Shown here piece by piece: positions 8,364 to 16,353 of a DNA stretch of 64,000 bases; the first letter of the stretch is position 1; each line of letters starts with the position of its first letter. Origin of the DNA: Streptomyces sp. BHT-5-2 (lineage in GTDB: Bacteria > Actinomycetota > Actinomycetes > Streptomycetales > Streptomycetaceae); assembly GCF_019774615.1 (NCBI RefSeq), contig NZ_CP081496.1, forward strand, positions 2,232,001 through 2,296,000. Reading direction: 5' to 3'. The notes under the pieces were generated by a model. It was not told the origin of the DNA, searched no databases, and was given only the letters and a program-made list of their open reading frames with translations. The translations under genes and the position numbers were made by a program.

Positions 8364-9704
8364 TTACCCCGCCCCGTACGGGAACTCCGCCCGTACGACG
8401 AAGCCGCCCTCGGACGTCGGACGCGCCTCCAGCGTCCCGCCGAGGCTCTGCGCGCGTTCGCGCAGCCCCACCAGACCGTGCCCGCCCCCGGGCAGCGCGG
8501 GGACCGGCGCCGTCGCGTCCGGCGGCCCGTTGCGGATCTCCACCCGCAGCCCCTCCCGCGCCCGCTCCGCCGCCCCCGCGCCGCCCGGCGCGCCCAGCTC
8601 CACCGCGTCGACCCGGACCCGCACCCGCGCCCCCGGCGCGTGCTTGCGGACGTTGGTGAGCGCCTCCTGGACGGTGCGGAAGGCGGCCCGCTCGACCGTC
8701 CTGGTGCCGCGCGGACGGCCCGCCCCGGCTCCCGTAACGGCCCGCGCGTCCCCGTCGCCGTCCGCCGCCGGCCCCTCGTACGTCACGTCCAGCGCGCTCA
8801 GCTCGATCAGCCGGGGCAGTTCGTCCAGGGACGGCTGCGGTGCCGGCTCGCCCGTGTCCCGGGCGTCGCCGCCGGCCGCCCGGAGGACGCCGACCATGTG
8901 CCGCAGCTCCTCCAGTGTGCGGACGGACAGCTCGCGGATCGTGCGGGCCCCCTCCCGCGCCGCCTCGTCCGCGGTGCTCACCTGCACGGCACCGGCCTGG
9001 AGACTGATCAGGCTGACCTGGTGGGCCACCACGTCGTGCATCTCCCGGGCCAGCCGGGCCCGTTCGGTGGCCTTCACCCGCTCCGCCAGCAGCCGGTCCT
9101 CGCGGCGCAGGCTGCGGGTCAGGTCCTCGACCCGGGAGGCCAGTTCGCGGCGGGTCCGCACCAGCAGGCCGAGCGCGATCGGGGCCGCGGAGGTGACACA
9201 GGCGTCGATCAGCACCAGGGTGTTCTCGCGGTACGCGGTCGGCTCGAAGTCGGAGATCGGGTACGGCAGGAAGTGCGCGGTGACCAACAGCAGCGCGCAC
9301 ACGCCGAGTCGGGCGCGGACCCGGCCGGGGGTGCCTCCCGTGGGTGCCGAGCCGAGGAGGGGGGACGCGGCGAGGGTGTAGAGCGCGATCATCGGCGCGA
9401 ACCAGATGTAGCCGATGTACAGCCCCGGCAGCGTCACCAGGAACACCAGCAGCGGCCAGCGGCGCCGCAGCAGCAGGGCCGCCGCCGCGACCACCGAGAC
9501 GCCCAGCTCCAGGGCCATCTCCAGCCCGTTGACCAGCAGCGCGTCGACGATCGAGAGCAACACCGGGACGACCAGCGGGCCGAACCGCCGCAGCAACCCG
9601 AACAGCCGGCCGCGACGGAGCCGGCCGACCGCGCGGCGGGCCCGGCCCGCCGTCCCGCCTGCCGCCGCCTCCCGGCCCGCCGCGCCGCCCCGGCCGGATA
9701 TCAC
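8364..9704 (-). CDS. NarL-family sensor histidine kinase
   Basis: This 446-residue membrane kinase has several N-terminal transmembrane helices (about residues 30-170, including FLVTLPGLYIGYIWFAPMI), a HisKA_3 dimerisation domain with the phospho-acceptor in AREMHDVVAHQVSLISLQ, and a degenerate but complete HATPase domain (FRTVQEALTNVRKHAP as N-box, GGGHGLVGLRERAQSLGG as G-box). The GTG start at 9704 overlaps the stop of the response regulator gene (GTGA), so the pair is translationally coupled, with the regulator first. The ligand is unknown; no extracellular sensor domain is present, so it may sense within or near the membrane. An insert of Gly/Ala/Arg-rich sequence sits between the N-box and G-box. 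Confidence 0.93.
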   Translation of the reverse strand: MISGRGGAAGREAAAGGTAGRARRAVGRLRRGRLFGLLRRFGPLVVPVLLSIVDALLVNGLEMALELGVSVVAAAALLLRRRWPLLVFLVTLPGLYIGYIWFAPMIALYTLAASPLLGSAPTGGTPGRVRARLGVCALLLVTAHFLPYPISDFEPTAYRENTLVLIDACVTSAAPIALGLLVRTRRELASRVEDLTRSLRREDRLLAERVKATERARLAREMHDVVAHQVSLISLQAGAVQVSTADEAAREGARTIRELSVRTLEELRHMVGVLRAAGGDARDTGEPAPQPSLDELPRLIELSALDVTYEGPAADGDGDARAVTGAGAGRPRGTRTVERAAFRTVQEALTNVRKHAPGARVRVRVDAVELGAPGGAGAAERAREGLRVEIRNGPPDATAPVPALPGGGHGLVGLRERAQSLGGTLEARPTSEGGFVVRAEFPYGAG

Positions 9705-10363
9705 CCGGACCCCCGCGGAACCCCCGCCACCAGGCCCGCGCGGTCCGCGACGATCGCCGCCTGTATGCGGTTGATGCCGCCCAACTTGGCCAGCAGCGCC
9801 CGCACATGGTCCTTCACGGTGCTGGGCGCCAGGCCCATCCGCTCCGCGATCTGCGCGTTGCCCAGGCCCTCGCCCAGCAGCGCCAGCACCTGCGACTCGC
9901 GCGGGGTCAGCCCGCTCACCGCGTGGGCCGCGGCGGCCTGGTCCTCGGCCGTCAGATAGCCGCCGATCACCGCGCGGGTCACCCCGGGGTCCAGCACGCT
10001 GCCGCCCGCCGCCAGGGTCCGCACCGCCCGTACCAGCTGCTCCGGGTCGGAGTCCTTGAGCAGGAAGCCCGCCGCGCCCTCCCGGAGCGCCGCCGTCAGG
10101 TACTCCTGCGCGTCGAAGGTGGTGAGCATCGCCACGGCCGGCGGCTCCGGGGTGGCGCGCAGCCGGCGCAGTACGGTCAGGCCGTCCACGTCCGGCATCC
10201 GGATGTCGAGCAGGACGACCTCGGCCGCGCAGCCCAGCACGGTCTCCACGGCCTCCGCGCCGCCGCAGTCCGCCACCATCTCGATGTCCGGGGCGGTCCC
10301 CAGGATCATCCGCAGTCCGGACCTGACGAGTCTCTCGTCGTCCACCACAGCGACACGGATCAC
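9701..10363 (-). CDS. LuxR/NarL-type response regulator
   Basis: This 220-residue regulator has a receiver domain (VVDDERLVRSGLRMIL; phosphorylation site Asp53 in VVLLDIRMPDVDG; conserved Thr in MLTTFD and Lys in FLLKDSD) and a C-terminal LuxR helix-turn-helix (LTPRESQVLALLGEGLGNAQIAERMGLAPSTVKDHV). It is the partner of the overlapping histidine kinase. GTG 10363 is preceded by AAAGGGG at a six-base spacing, which fixes the start; the frame stays open to GTG 10384. A candidate operator lies at 10532-10554. Confidence 0.95.
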   Translation of the reverse strand: MIRVAVVDDERLVRSGLRMILGTAPDIEMVADCGGAEAVETVLGCAAEVVLLDIRMPDVDGLTVLRRLRATPEPPAVAMLTTFDAQEYLTAALREGAAGFLLKDSDPEQLVRAVRTLAAGGSVLDPGVTRAVIGGYLTAEDQAAAAHAVSGLTPRESQVLALLGEGLGNAQIAERMGLAPSTVKDHVRALLAKLGGINRIQAAIVADRAGLVAGVPRGSG

Positions 10364-10682
10364 CGGCCGCCCCTTTCTTCCCACACTCCCGTCCGAGCCC
10401 CGGAACCGCCCGGCGCTGCGCGACTCCGTCCTCTGCCGCCGGGTCCCCCTCAGGAGGGTCCCGCCCCCGCCGACCGGCGGGGGTCCTCGCCCGACCTGCG
10501 GACGATGGCGCGGGGCGGGCCCCGCGGGCAGAGTGGTTCACATGCTGCACCACTGAAGAGGCCACAAGCCCAGGACGCGTTGCAGCTCACATCGACGGCC
10601 GCCGCGGCCCCCACACGCGGCGGACGTCCCCGGCGTGCGGGGGCGGCCCGAAGGGGACTTCTCCCGAACGGACATGAGGGGC
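10364..10682. other. 319-bp intergenic region before the two-component operon
   Basis: There is no gene. It contains a GC-rich hairpin at 10464-10483 (arms CCCCCGCC and GGCGGGGG), which may end transcripts arriving from the right, and the inverted repeat listed at 10532-10554. The promoter of the response regulator gene should lie here. Confidence 0.55.
10532..10554. promoter_or_regulatory. Inverted repeat, candidate operator
   Basis: The arms AGTGGTTCA and TGCACCACT match as an inverted repeat at 8 of 9 positions around a five-base spacer. It lies about 170 bases upstream of the response regulator start and could be its autoregulatory site. The link is inference. Confidence 0.35.
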
Positions 10683-11207
10683 CTACGAGGTCCCGTCGCC
10701 GCCGCTCCCGCCGCCGATTTCGTCTTCCCCCGACGTGCCCGACCGGTCCGTTTCGTCCGGGCCGGTTTCGCCCGGGCCCGGGACGCCCGGCCCCCGGTCG
10801 TCCGCGTCCGCCTCATCCACCTCGTCTGCCTCGTCCACCTCATCGGCCTCCTCGGCCCGTCGGTACTCCTCCAGCCGCTCGCCCCGGCTCTCCGCGACCC
10901 GCACGGTGTCCTCCAGCGCGGTCCGCAACTGCGCCGACAGGAACCGCAACTGCCCGGCGTCGGCCGACGGATCGTCGATGATGGGCTCGGCGTGGCCCAG
11001 CAGCCCGACGCTCATCCTCAGTTGCAGCGCCTCGATCCGGTCCGCGTAACGGGAGACCGGCCCGTCGCCCGTACGGTCGGTCAGCAGATAGCAGGGCTGC
11101 TCGGAAGAACCGGTCCAGGGAAGCAGCCGGACAACGGAACGCCCATCGGAACGGGCACCGGCATGAGCACCGGAACGGGCATCGGAACGGGCATCGGCAT
11201 GCGACAC
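10683..11207 (-). CDS. Companion protein of XRE regulator, unknown function
   Basis: This 174-residue protein has a conserved-looking middle: VVRLLPWTGSSEQPCYLLTD followed by a helical segment (YADRIEALQLRMSVGLLGHA and LRFLSAQLRTALEDTVRVAE). Its acidic tail has a repeated EADEVDEADEVDEAD block and then Gly/Pro-rich sequence. Small proteins of this kind are often encoded directly beside TPR-type helix-turn-helix regulators in Streptomyces, as here, and may be their functional partner; no biochemical role is known to me. GTG 11207 was chosen because GCAGG lies five bases upstream. The N-terminal 20 residues contain a repeated ARSDxRS motif from short direct repeats in the DNA. Confidence 0.78.
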   Translation of the reverse strand: MSHADARSDARSGAHAGARSDGRSVVRLLPWTGSSEQPCYLLTDRTGDGPVSRYADRIEALQLRMSVGLLGHAEPIIDDPSADAGQLRFLSAQLRTALEDTVRVAESRGERLEEYRRAEEADEVDEADEVDEADADDRGPGVPGPGETGPDETDRSGTSGEDEIGGGSGGDGTS

Positions 11208-11236
11208 GTCGGCCTGCTTTCTCTCGGTGGGATGCG

Positions 11237-11279
11237 CCCGGTCCGGTGTGCGGACCGGGTCCGTCGTCCTCGACGGACC
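11237..11279 (-). terminator. Two adjacent hairpins between the XRE gene and its companion
   Basis: CCCGGTCCG/CGGACCGGG (11237-11259) and GGTCCGTCG/CGACGGACC (11258-11279) share two bases and so partly exclude each other. They lie in the 5' leader of the companion gene, after the XRE stop. They could act as a terminator or a regulatory fold. Confidence 0.4.
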
Positions 11280-11386
11280 GGCAACGCTAGGCGGGCGCGC
11301 ACCGCACGGACAGCGACGTCCTGTGCCACTTCGGGCAGGGCGTAGGACGTTCTGTCCCACCCGCCACTCCCTCGGACGATCGCGTC

Positions 11387-12604
11387 CTACGCGTCGAGGT
11401 CGAGCCGGTCGGCGAGCTCCACCAGCGGAGAGGTCCGCCGCCTCTCCCGCCCCCGGAGTTCGGACACCAGGCGCAGGCTGGTGGAGTGGTAGCGCATCCA
11501 CTCGGGGGCGGTGCGCTCCGCGGTGAGCAGAGCGGCCACCGCTCCGCCGTCGTGGTGCAGATCGGCGAGGGCCAGTGCGCGGTCGACGTGGAACCGCGCA
11601 CGCCACGTCGGTGGCAGCGCCCGCAGCTCCGGCACGGTGCGCGCCGCGCGCAGGGCCTCCGCGCTGTCCTCCATCTCCACCAGGAAGTTGACCTTCGCCA
11701 CGCCGACGTTCGTGGGGCCGAACGGCGTGGCGTAGTCGATCCGGTCCGCGCCGAGTCTGGCCGCCGCCGCGCCCGCCAGAGTCAGAAGGTCGAGTACGGT
11801 GTCCCGGCGCTCCAGCCGGACGGCCGCCGTCGCCGCCCGCAGCAGCAGGATTCCCCACAGCGCCAACTCCGCCGGCGGGGAACGGAAGCCCGGTTCGATG
11901 CGTTCGGCGGCACTGAGCGCGACGCGTTCGGCGTCCGTCAACCGCCCCTGCTTGGTCAGCACCCAGGCGAGGCTGGAGAAGCCCATGGTCTCCAGGTGCG
12001 GGTCGTCCCCCTTGGCCGCCGCCGCCCGTGCTCGTTCGAGCGCGGTGAACGCGGCGTCCTCCTTGCCCAGCGCCGCCAGTGTCGTCGCGGCGATCTGGTA
12101 CGCCTCGGCGAGCACGGACTGGGCGGAGGCCGCCGCACTTCCCGTGGACGCGTGCGCCACCGCCTTGGCGTCCCTGATCAACTGCGGCAGCAGCGAACCG
12201 ATTTCGGCCATTCGCCCTTCGCGGCGGATGCCCTCCGTCGAGCGCAGCGAAGCCTGCAACGCCGCGATGCCCGGCGGGTCCTCGGGATCCGGCTCCTCTC
12301 CCAGGAGCTCGGACACCGGCGAGACGGCCTGGCGCAGTGCCAGTACGGACGGCTGCTCGCCGTCGCTGCGCACCTCGAAGGTGGTGGCCTTGCCGACCAG
12401 CGCGGACGTCTCCACGTCCAGCGCACGGGCCAGCGCGTTGAGCGTGCCCAGCCGGGCCGTCCGGCGCACGCCCTGTTCGAGCTTGCGCACGATGTCGACG
12501 GACAACCCGGCGCGCTCGGCGAGCCCTTCCTGGGTCAGCCTGCGCCGGGCACGCAGCCGGGCGATGCGGTCCCCGATGCCGGGCTCCTCGTGGAACAACT
12601 CCAT
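11387..12604 (-). CDS. XRE-family transcriptional regulator with C-terminal helical repeats
   Basis: This 405-residue protein has an N-terminal helix-turn-helix (IGDRIARLRARRRLTQEGLAERAGLSVDIVRKLEQGVR, about residues 9-48), then a long all-helical region of TPR-like repeats (for example AYQIAATTLAALGKEDAAFTALERARAAA). This architecture is common in Streptomyces, where the repeat region is thought to sense a ligand or partner protein. ATG 12604 was taken because GGGGGTG lies five bases upstream, while the in-frame GTG two codons earlier lacks room for a ribosome site. The stop lies inside an inverted repeat (CGTAGGACG/CGTCCTACG at 11341-11391). It is followed by the companion gene on the same strand. 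Confidence 0.9.
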   Translation of the reverse strand: MELFHEEPGIGDRIARLRARRRLTQEGLAERAGLSVDIVRKLEQGVRRTARLGTLNALARALDVETSALVGKATTFEVRSDGEQPSVLALRQAVSPVSELLGEEPDPEDPPGIAALQASLRSTEGIRREGRMAEIGSLLPQLIRDAKAVAHASTGSAAASAQSVLAEAYQIAATTLAALGKEDAAFTALERARAAAAKGDDPHLETMGFSSLAWVLTKQGRLTDAERVALSAAERIEPGFRSPPAELALWGILLLRAATAAVRLERRDTVLDLLTLAGAAAARLGADRIDYATPFGPTNVGVAKVNFLVEMEDSAEALRAARTVPELRALPPTWRARFHVDRALALADLHHDGGAVAALLTAERTAPEWMRYHSTSLRLVSELRGRERRRTSPLVELADRLDLDA

Positions 12605-12637
12605 GGCCACCCCCGCGAGACGGACGTATCGACCACG

Positions 12638-13792
12638 CTACGCCTGCGGGAGACCGCCCCGCGCCTCCCCGCCGCCCTCCGGCGCCCCCGCCGGCTCCGC
12701 CGCCCCCGTGCGTCCCGGGCCCCACCCCATCACCAGCACCGCCACCGACGTCATCGCCGCCAGGCTGAACGCGGTGGTGGCCATCGACAGGGCGCCGTCG
12801 GGGGTTTCGAAGGACTGGTTGAAGAAGTCGGTGACGGTCAGCCAGACCGCCGTGCGGACCGTGAGGTACAGCTCGACCGAGGCGAAGACCAGCAGCGCGC
12901 CGCGGACGTCGCCGCGGGCGCGGAACGCCAGTACGCCCAGGAAGAAGAAGGCCAGGATCGAGCCGAGGGTGGTGAATTCGGCGGAGGCGGCGAGGTTCAG
13001 GGTGCCCAGCACCGAGCCGTCCACCGCGCCGCGGAGGTACCGGAAGGTGTCCATCCCGGCGGTGGACAGGTCACGGGTGGTCCAGGCGAGCCGGATCGCG
13101 CCCATGGCGAGGAAGAGGACACCGCAGATACGGGAGAGGCACCGGCCCCGGGCGCCGGCACAGGGCCCCGGCGCGGACGCGTCCGTACCCGCGCCCGTAG
13201 CCGTAACCGCACTCGCGGAATCGGTCCGGTCCGGTCCTGGCCCCTGCCCCTCCGGCCCGACGGACCCGGTCCGCCCCCGAACTCGCCCCCGAGCCCGTCC
13301 TTCCGTCGCCGGGAGCATGGCGGCCAGCACCACCACCGCGACCACCAGGCCCAGTACCCGGGTGGCCAGCGCCCATCCGCCGAGCGGATCGGTGGCGTAC
13401 TGGTCGCGGTAGGCCGCGTCGAACAGGCCGACCGCCTCCCGCAGCGAGACGGCCAGCAGGAAGAACCCGGAGAACAGTGCCGCGCTGCGGGCCGGCCGGC
13501 GGTGCGCCACGGCGAGCCCGGCGGTGGCGAGGAACGCGGCGGCGAACGCCCACTCGTAGGGGCCGACGAGTTGGGAGGCGGGCGAGGCACCCGGATTGAA
13601 CAGCCCCTCGACGAAGTCCCATACGGAGCTGTCGCCCTGGACGATGCCGTACACCGTCCAGGCGGTGAGCGCGGCGGCGTAGAGGGTGAGGAAGAACGCG
13701 GTGGTGTGGTACGCGCCGTGATGGTGGGCAGCGGCGCGGGACGGATCGCCGCCCGGACGGACGTCCAGCGCGTCGCCGTCCCGCATCACCAT
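12638..13792 (-). CDS. Multi-pass membrane protein, unknown function
   Basis: This 384-residue protein has about eight hydrophobic helices, beginning with AFFLTLYAAALTAWTVYGIV and YEWAFAAAFLATAGLAVAHR and ending with FSLAAMTSVAVLVMGWGPG. A hydrophilic Gly/Arg/Ser-rich loop of about 60 residues splits the helices into two halves. No transporter or enzyme signature is visible. ATG 13792 has a GGGGAT site upstream; a second ATG two codons later is possible. It lies 33 bp upstream of the XRE gene on the same strand and may share its transcript. Confidence 0.78.
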   Translation of the reverse strand: MVMRDGDALDVRPGGDPSRAAAHHHGAYHTTAFFLTLYAAALTAWTVYGIVQGDSSVWDFVEGLFNPGASPASQLVGPYEWAFAAAFLATAGLAVAHRRPARSAALFSGFFLLAVSLREAVGLFDAAYRDQYATDPLGGWALATRVLGLVVAVVVLAAMLPATEGRARGRVRGRTGSVGPEGQGPGPDRTDSASAVTATGAGTDASAPGPCAGARGRCLSRICGVLFLAMGAIRLAWTTRDLSTAGMDTFRYLRGAVDGSVLGTLNLAASAEFTTLGSILAFFFLGVLAFRARGDVRGALLVFASVELYLTVRTAVWLTVTDFFNQSFETPDGALSMATTAFSLAAMTSVAVLVMGWGPGRTGAAEPAGAPEGGGEARGGLPQA

Positions 13793-14316
13793 GGCCGATC
13801 CCCGTTTCCGTGCCGTGCTGCCTGCTGCCGTTGCGGAGTTGTCGCCGGTGGCGCCGCTGCCGCCGCCTCACTGTGTCAAGGACGGGCGGAGGGGCGGGGG
13901 AGGTTCCGCTCCGTGTGTCGCGAGTTGATCAAGATACGGGCCCGGCCCGCCCTGCGCGAACGGGCATGGTCCCCATATGTGAACGGGCGTGGTCCCCATA
14001 TGCGAACGGGCGCACCCGCGCTCCCGTTCACCGCACCCGGCGGGCCGTGACTCCCACGAACTCGCGGATGCCCCGTCGGGTGTGGCCCGCAGCTCGGTGA
14101 GGGCGTCGCGGTCCTCGGCCCAGTGGATCTCGGTCACCTCGGCCGTGATCCGCTCGGCGCGGTCCAGGACAGCGGAAGGGATGTTCCCGGCCTTTTCCAA
14201 CTGGTGCCGGCGGAGGTCGCGTTGCCGTCATACCGGCAGTAACTTGCCGTAACGGGGCCGGTGTTGGAGTGGGAGCCGCCGTCATCCGGCCACCCGCCGT
14301 GCGGCAAGATGGCGCC
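13793..14316. other. 524-bp divergent intergenic region
   Basis: There is no secure gene. A minus-strand frame (13868-14200, TTG start, no ribosome site) begins with a plausible helical stretch (AVLDRAERITAEVTEIHWAE) and then runs through tandem repeats, so it may be a gene remnant. The tandem repeat at 13957-14012 is listed separately. The kinase promoter should lie near 14220-14310, where CCGGCAGTAACTTGCCG forms a loose inverted repeat. Confidence 0.5.
13957..14012. repeat. Tandem 23-bp direct repeat, about 2.4 copies
   Basis: The units at 13957-13979 and 13980-14002 differ at two bases, and a third copy breaks off after 10 bases. Each unit carries GGTCCCCATATG, so spaced half-sites recur every two helical turns. 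Confidence 0.75.
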
Positions 14317-16182
14317 ATGGGCATCTTCGGGGGAGAAGGCCGGCTGATCGGTGAGCGCTATCGCCTGGGCATCCGCCTGGGCCGTGGCGGTATGGGAACG
14401 GTCTGGCGGGCCACGGACGAACTACTCGGCCGCCAGGTGGCCGTCAAGGAACTCAACCTGGACGACGTCGCGGCCGAGCCCGAGGCCCGGGTGCAGCGCG
14501 ACCGGGCGATACGGGAGGCGCGGACGGTCGCCCAGGTCAAGCACCCGAACGTGATCGTGGTGCACGACGTGGTCGAGCAGGACGGGCGGCCGTGGATCGT
14601 GATGGAGCTGGTGGAGGGCCCGTCGCTGGCCGACCGGCTGGCGTCCGCCGGGCCGCTCGCGCCGGTCGAGGCGGCCCGGATCGGCCGGGCGCTGCTGGGC
14701 GCGCTGCGGGCCGCGCACGCCCGTGACGTGCTGCACCGCGACATCAAACCGGCCAACGTGCTGCTGGAGGACGGCAGCGACCGGGTGGTCCTCACGGACT
14801 TCGGGATCGCCCAGGTGCCGGGGGCGACGACGCTGACCGGCGCCGCCGGCTTCGTCGGGTCGCCGGAGTACACCGCGCCGGAGCGGATGGCCGGGCGCGG
14901 CGCCGGCCCGGAGGCCGACCTGTGGTCGCTGGGCGTGCTGCTGTGCGCCGCCCTCAGTGGTGTGACGCCGTTCCGCCGGGACTCCATGGCAGGGGTGCTG
15001 CACGCCGTGGTCTACGAGGACATCGAACTCCCCTCGGCGGACGGGCCGTTGGCGGAGGCGATCCGGGGCCTGCTGGAGCGCGATCCGCGGCGGCGGCTGG
15101 ACCTCGACGCGACGGAGCGGCTGCTGAGCGGCGTCCCGGCCCCGGCGCGCGACCCCTTCGCCGAGCGGGGTGCCGGTGCCCGGCCGGATGCCCGCCCGCC
15201 GCACACGGACCCGTTCCGCCCGCTGGGCGCGGCCGGCCGCCGGGCTCCCGCCGCTCCCGTGGCCCCCTTGGCCGGGGCCATGCCGGCTGGCCCCGCTCCC
15301 GCCCCGGGCGCCGCGCCCTCGGCCGGAGTCGCTCCCGCTTACGTGGAGCACGCCGCGCCCCCCGGCCACCGAGCCGCCACCCCTGGGACCCCCGGAACCC
15401 CCGTACCGTCCGCCACCCGCCCACAGGACCACCGGAGGAGCCTCGTCCTGGTGGCGGCCGCCGCCGTCGTCGGCATCGGTGGTGCCGCGGCCGGTCTCGC
15501 CGCCTTCCTGGCCAACGGGGGCGGCGGCCATGCCACCGACGACCTGACCGCCGCGCACACCGGTACGTCGGCGCAGGCGACCGCTCACAAGGGGAAGAAG
15601 GGGCGGCAGGGCCCGCCCGGCCCCACCGGTACCCCCGACCCGGCGGGTTCGTCGGGCCCACGGGGCATCGCGCCCGGCGACCTCGGCCCCACGATCACGG
15701 TGACCGCGTCGGCCGGGCGCGACGCCGCCGCACCGGCCCCGCCCGGCTACCAGACCGTCCGGGACCCAGCCGGCTTCACCATGGCCGTCCCCACCGGCTT
15801 CACCCGCTCCTACGAGAACTCGCGGGTCTACTACTACTCCGAGGGCAAGCGCTTCCGGATAGGTGTGCAACTGCAGAAGCCGGTGCCCGAGGGGCCGATC
15901 GGCGCGATGCGCACGGCGGACGCCAACGGGCCGAAGAACTACCCCGGTTACCGCGACGGGACCGTCGTCGAGACCACCCACAACGGCCTCCGGGCCGGCC
16001 GCTGGCAGTTCGTCTGGGACGGCAGCGCCCAGGACGCCGGCGCCCGCTACACCTACGACCTCAGCTGGAACGAGGGCGGCCGGATGATGGACGTCTGGAT
16101 CTCCTCGCCGGTCGCCTCCCGCGCGGACGCCAAGCGGCAGTTCGACACCGCGATCGACTCCTTCCAGCTGGCCGGCCACTGA
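14317..16182 (+). CDS. Membrane Ser/Thr protein kinase (PknB type)
   Basis: This 621-residue kinase has a complete Hanks-type domain at about residues 10-270: glycine loop LGRGGMGTVW, catalytic Lys in VAVKEL, HRDIKPANVLL, DFGIAQV, and an activation loop with TLTGAAGFVGSPEYTAPE. After a Pro/Ala-rich linker it has one transmembrane helix (about 375-397, VLVAAAAVVGIGGAAAGLAA) and an extracellular domain of about 150 residues starting GYQTVRDPAGFTMAVPTGF. The same type of outer domain occurs in the second kinase in this window (30824-32692). No PASTA repeats are present, so the signal is probably not muropeptide of the PknB kind. ATG 14317 starts just before the kinase fold; upstream in-frame codons look noncoding. 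Confidence 0.94.
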   Translation: MGIFGGEGRLIGERYRLGIRLGRGGMGTVWRATDELLGRQVAVKELNLDDVAAEPEARVQRDRAIREARTVAQVKHPNVIVVHDVVEQDGRPWIVMELVEGPSLADRLASAGPLAPVEAARIGRALLGALRAAHARDVLHRDIKPANVLLEDGSDRVVLTDFGIAQVPGATTLTGAAGFVGSPEYTAPERMAGRGAGPEADLWSLGVLLCAALSGVTPFRRDSMAGVLHAVVYEDIELPSADGPLAEAIRGLLERDPRRRLDLDATERLLSGVPAPARDPFAERGAGARPDARPPHTDPFRPLGAAGRRAPAAPVAPLAGAMPAGPAPAPGAAPSAGVAPAYVEHAAPPGHRAATPGTPGTPVPSATRPQDHRRSLVLVAAAAVVGIGGAAAGLAAFLANGGGGHATDDLTAAHTGTSAQATAHKGKKGRQGPPGPTGTPDPAGSSGPRGIAPGDLGPTITVTASAGRDAAAPAPPGYQTVRDPAGFTMAVPTGFTRSYENSRVYYYSEGKRFRIGVQLQKPVPEGPIGAMRTADANGPKNYPGYRDGTVVETTHNGLRAGRWQFVWDGSAQDAGARYTYDLSWNEGGRMMDVWISSPVASRADAKRQFDTAIDSFQLAGH

Positions 16183-16195
16183 GCGGCAGGTCGGC

Positions 16196-16230
16196 GGCCC
16201 TGCCTTCCCGACGCGCCGGAGGGCAGGGCC
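16196..16230 (+). terminator. Hairpin terminator after the kinase gene
   Basis: The arms GGCCCTGCC (16196-16204) and GGCAGGGCC (16222-16230) pair perfectly just after the kinase stop. Confidence 0.55.
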
Positions 16231-16353
16231 GGCGGGCGTCCGCCCAGACCAGCACCCTTGTAGCCAGCAAACACTGGCGCAATCGTGTGCCGCGCGCGAA
16301 AACCTGTTACTGCCGGGTACACAAAGCGGTCCCGGGCGAATACGCTCGCCCGC

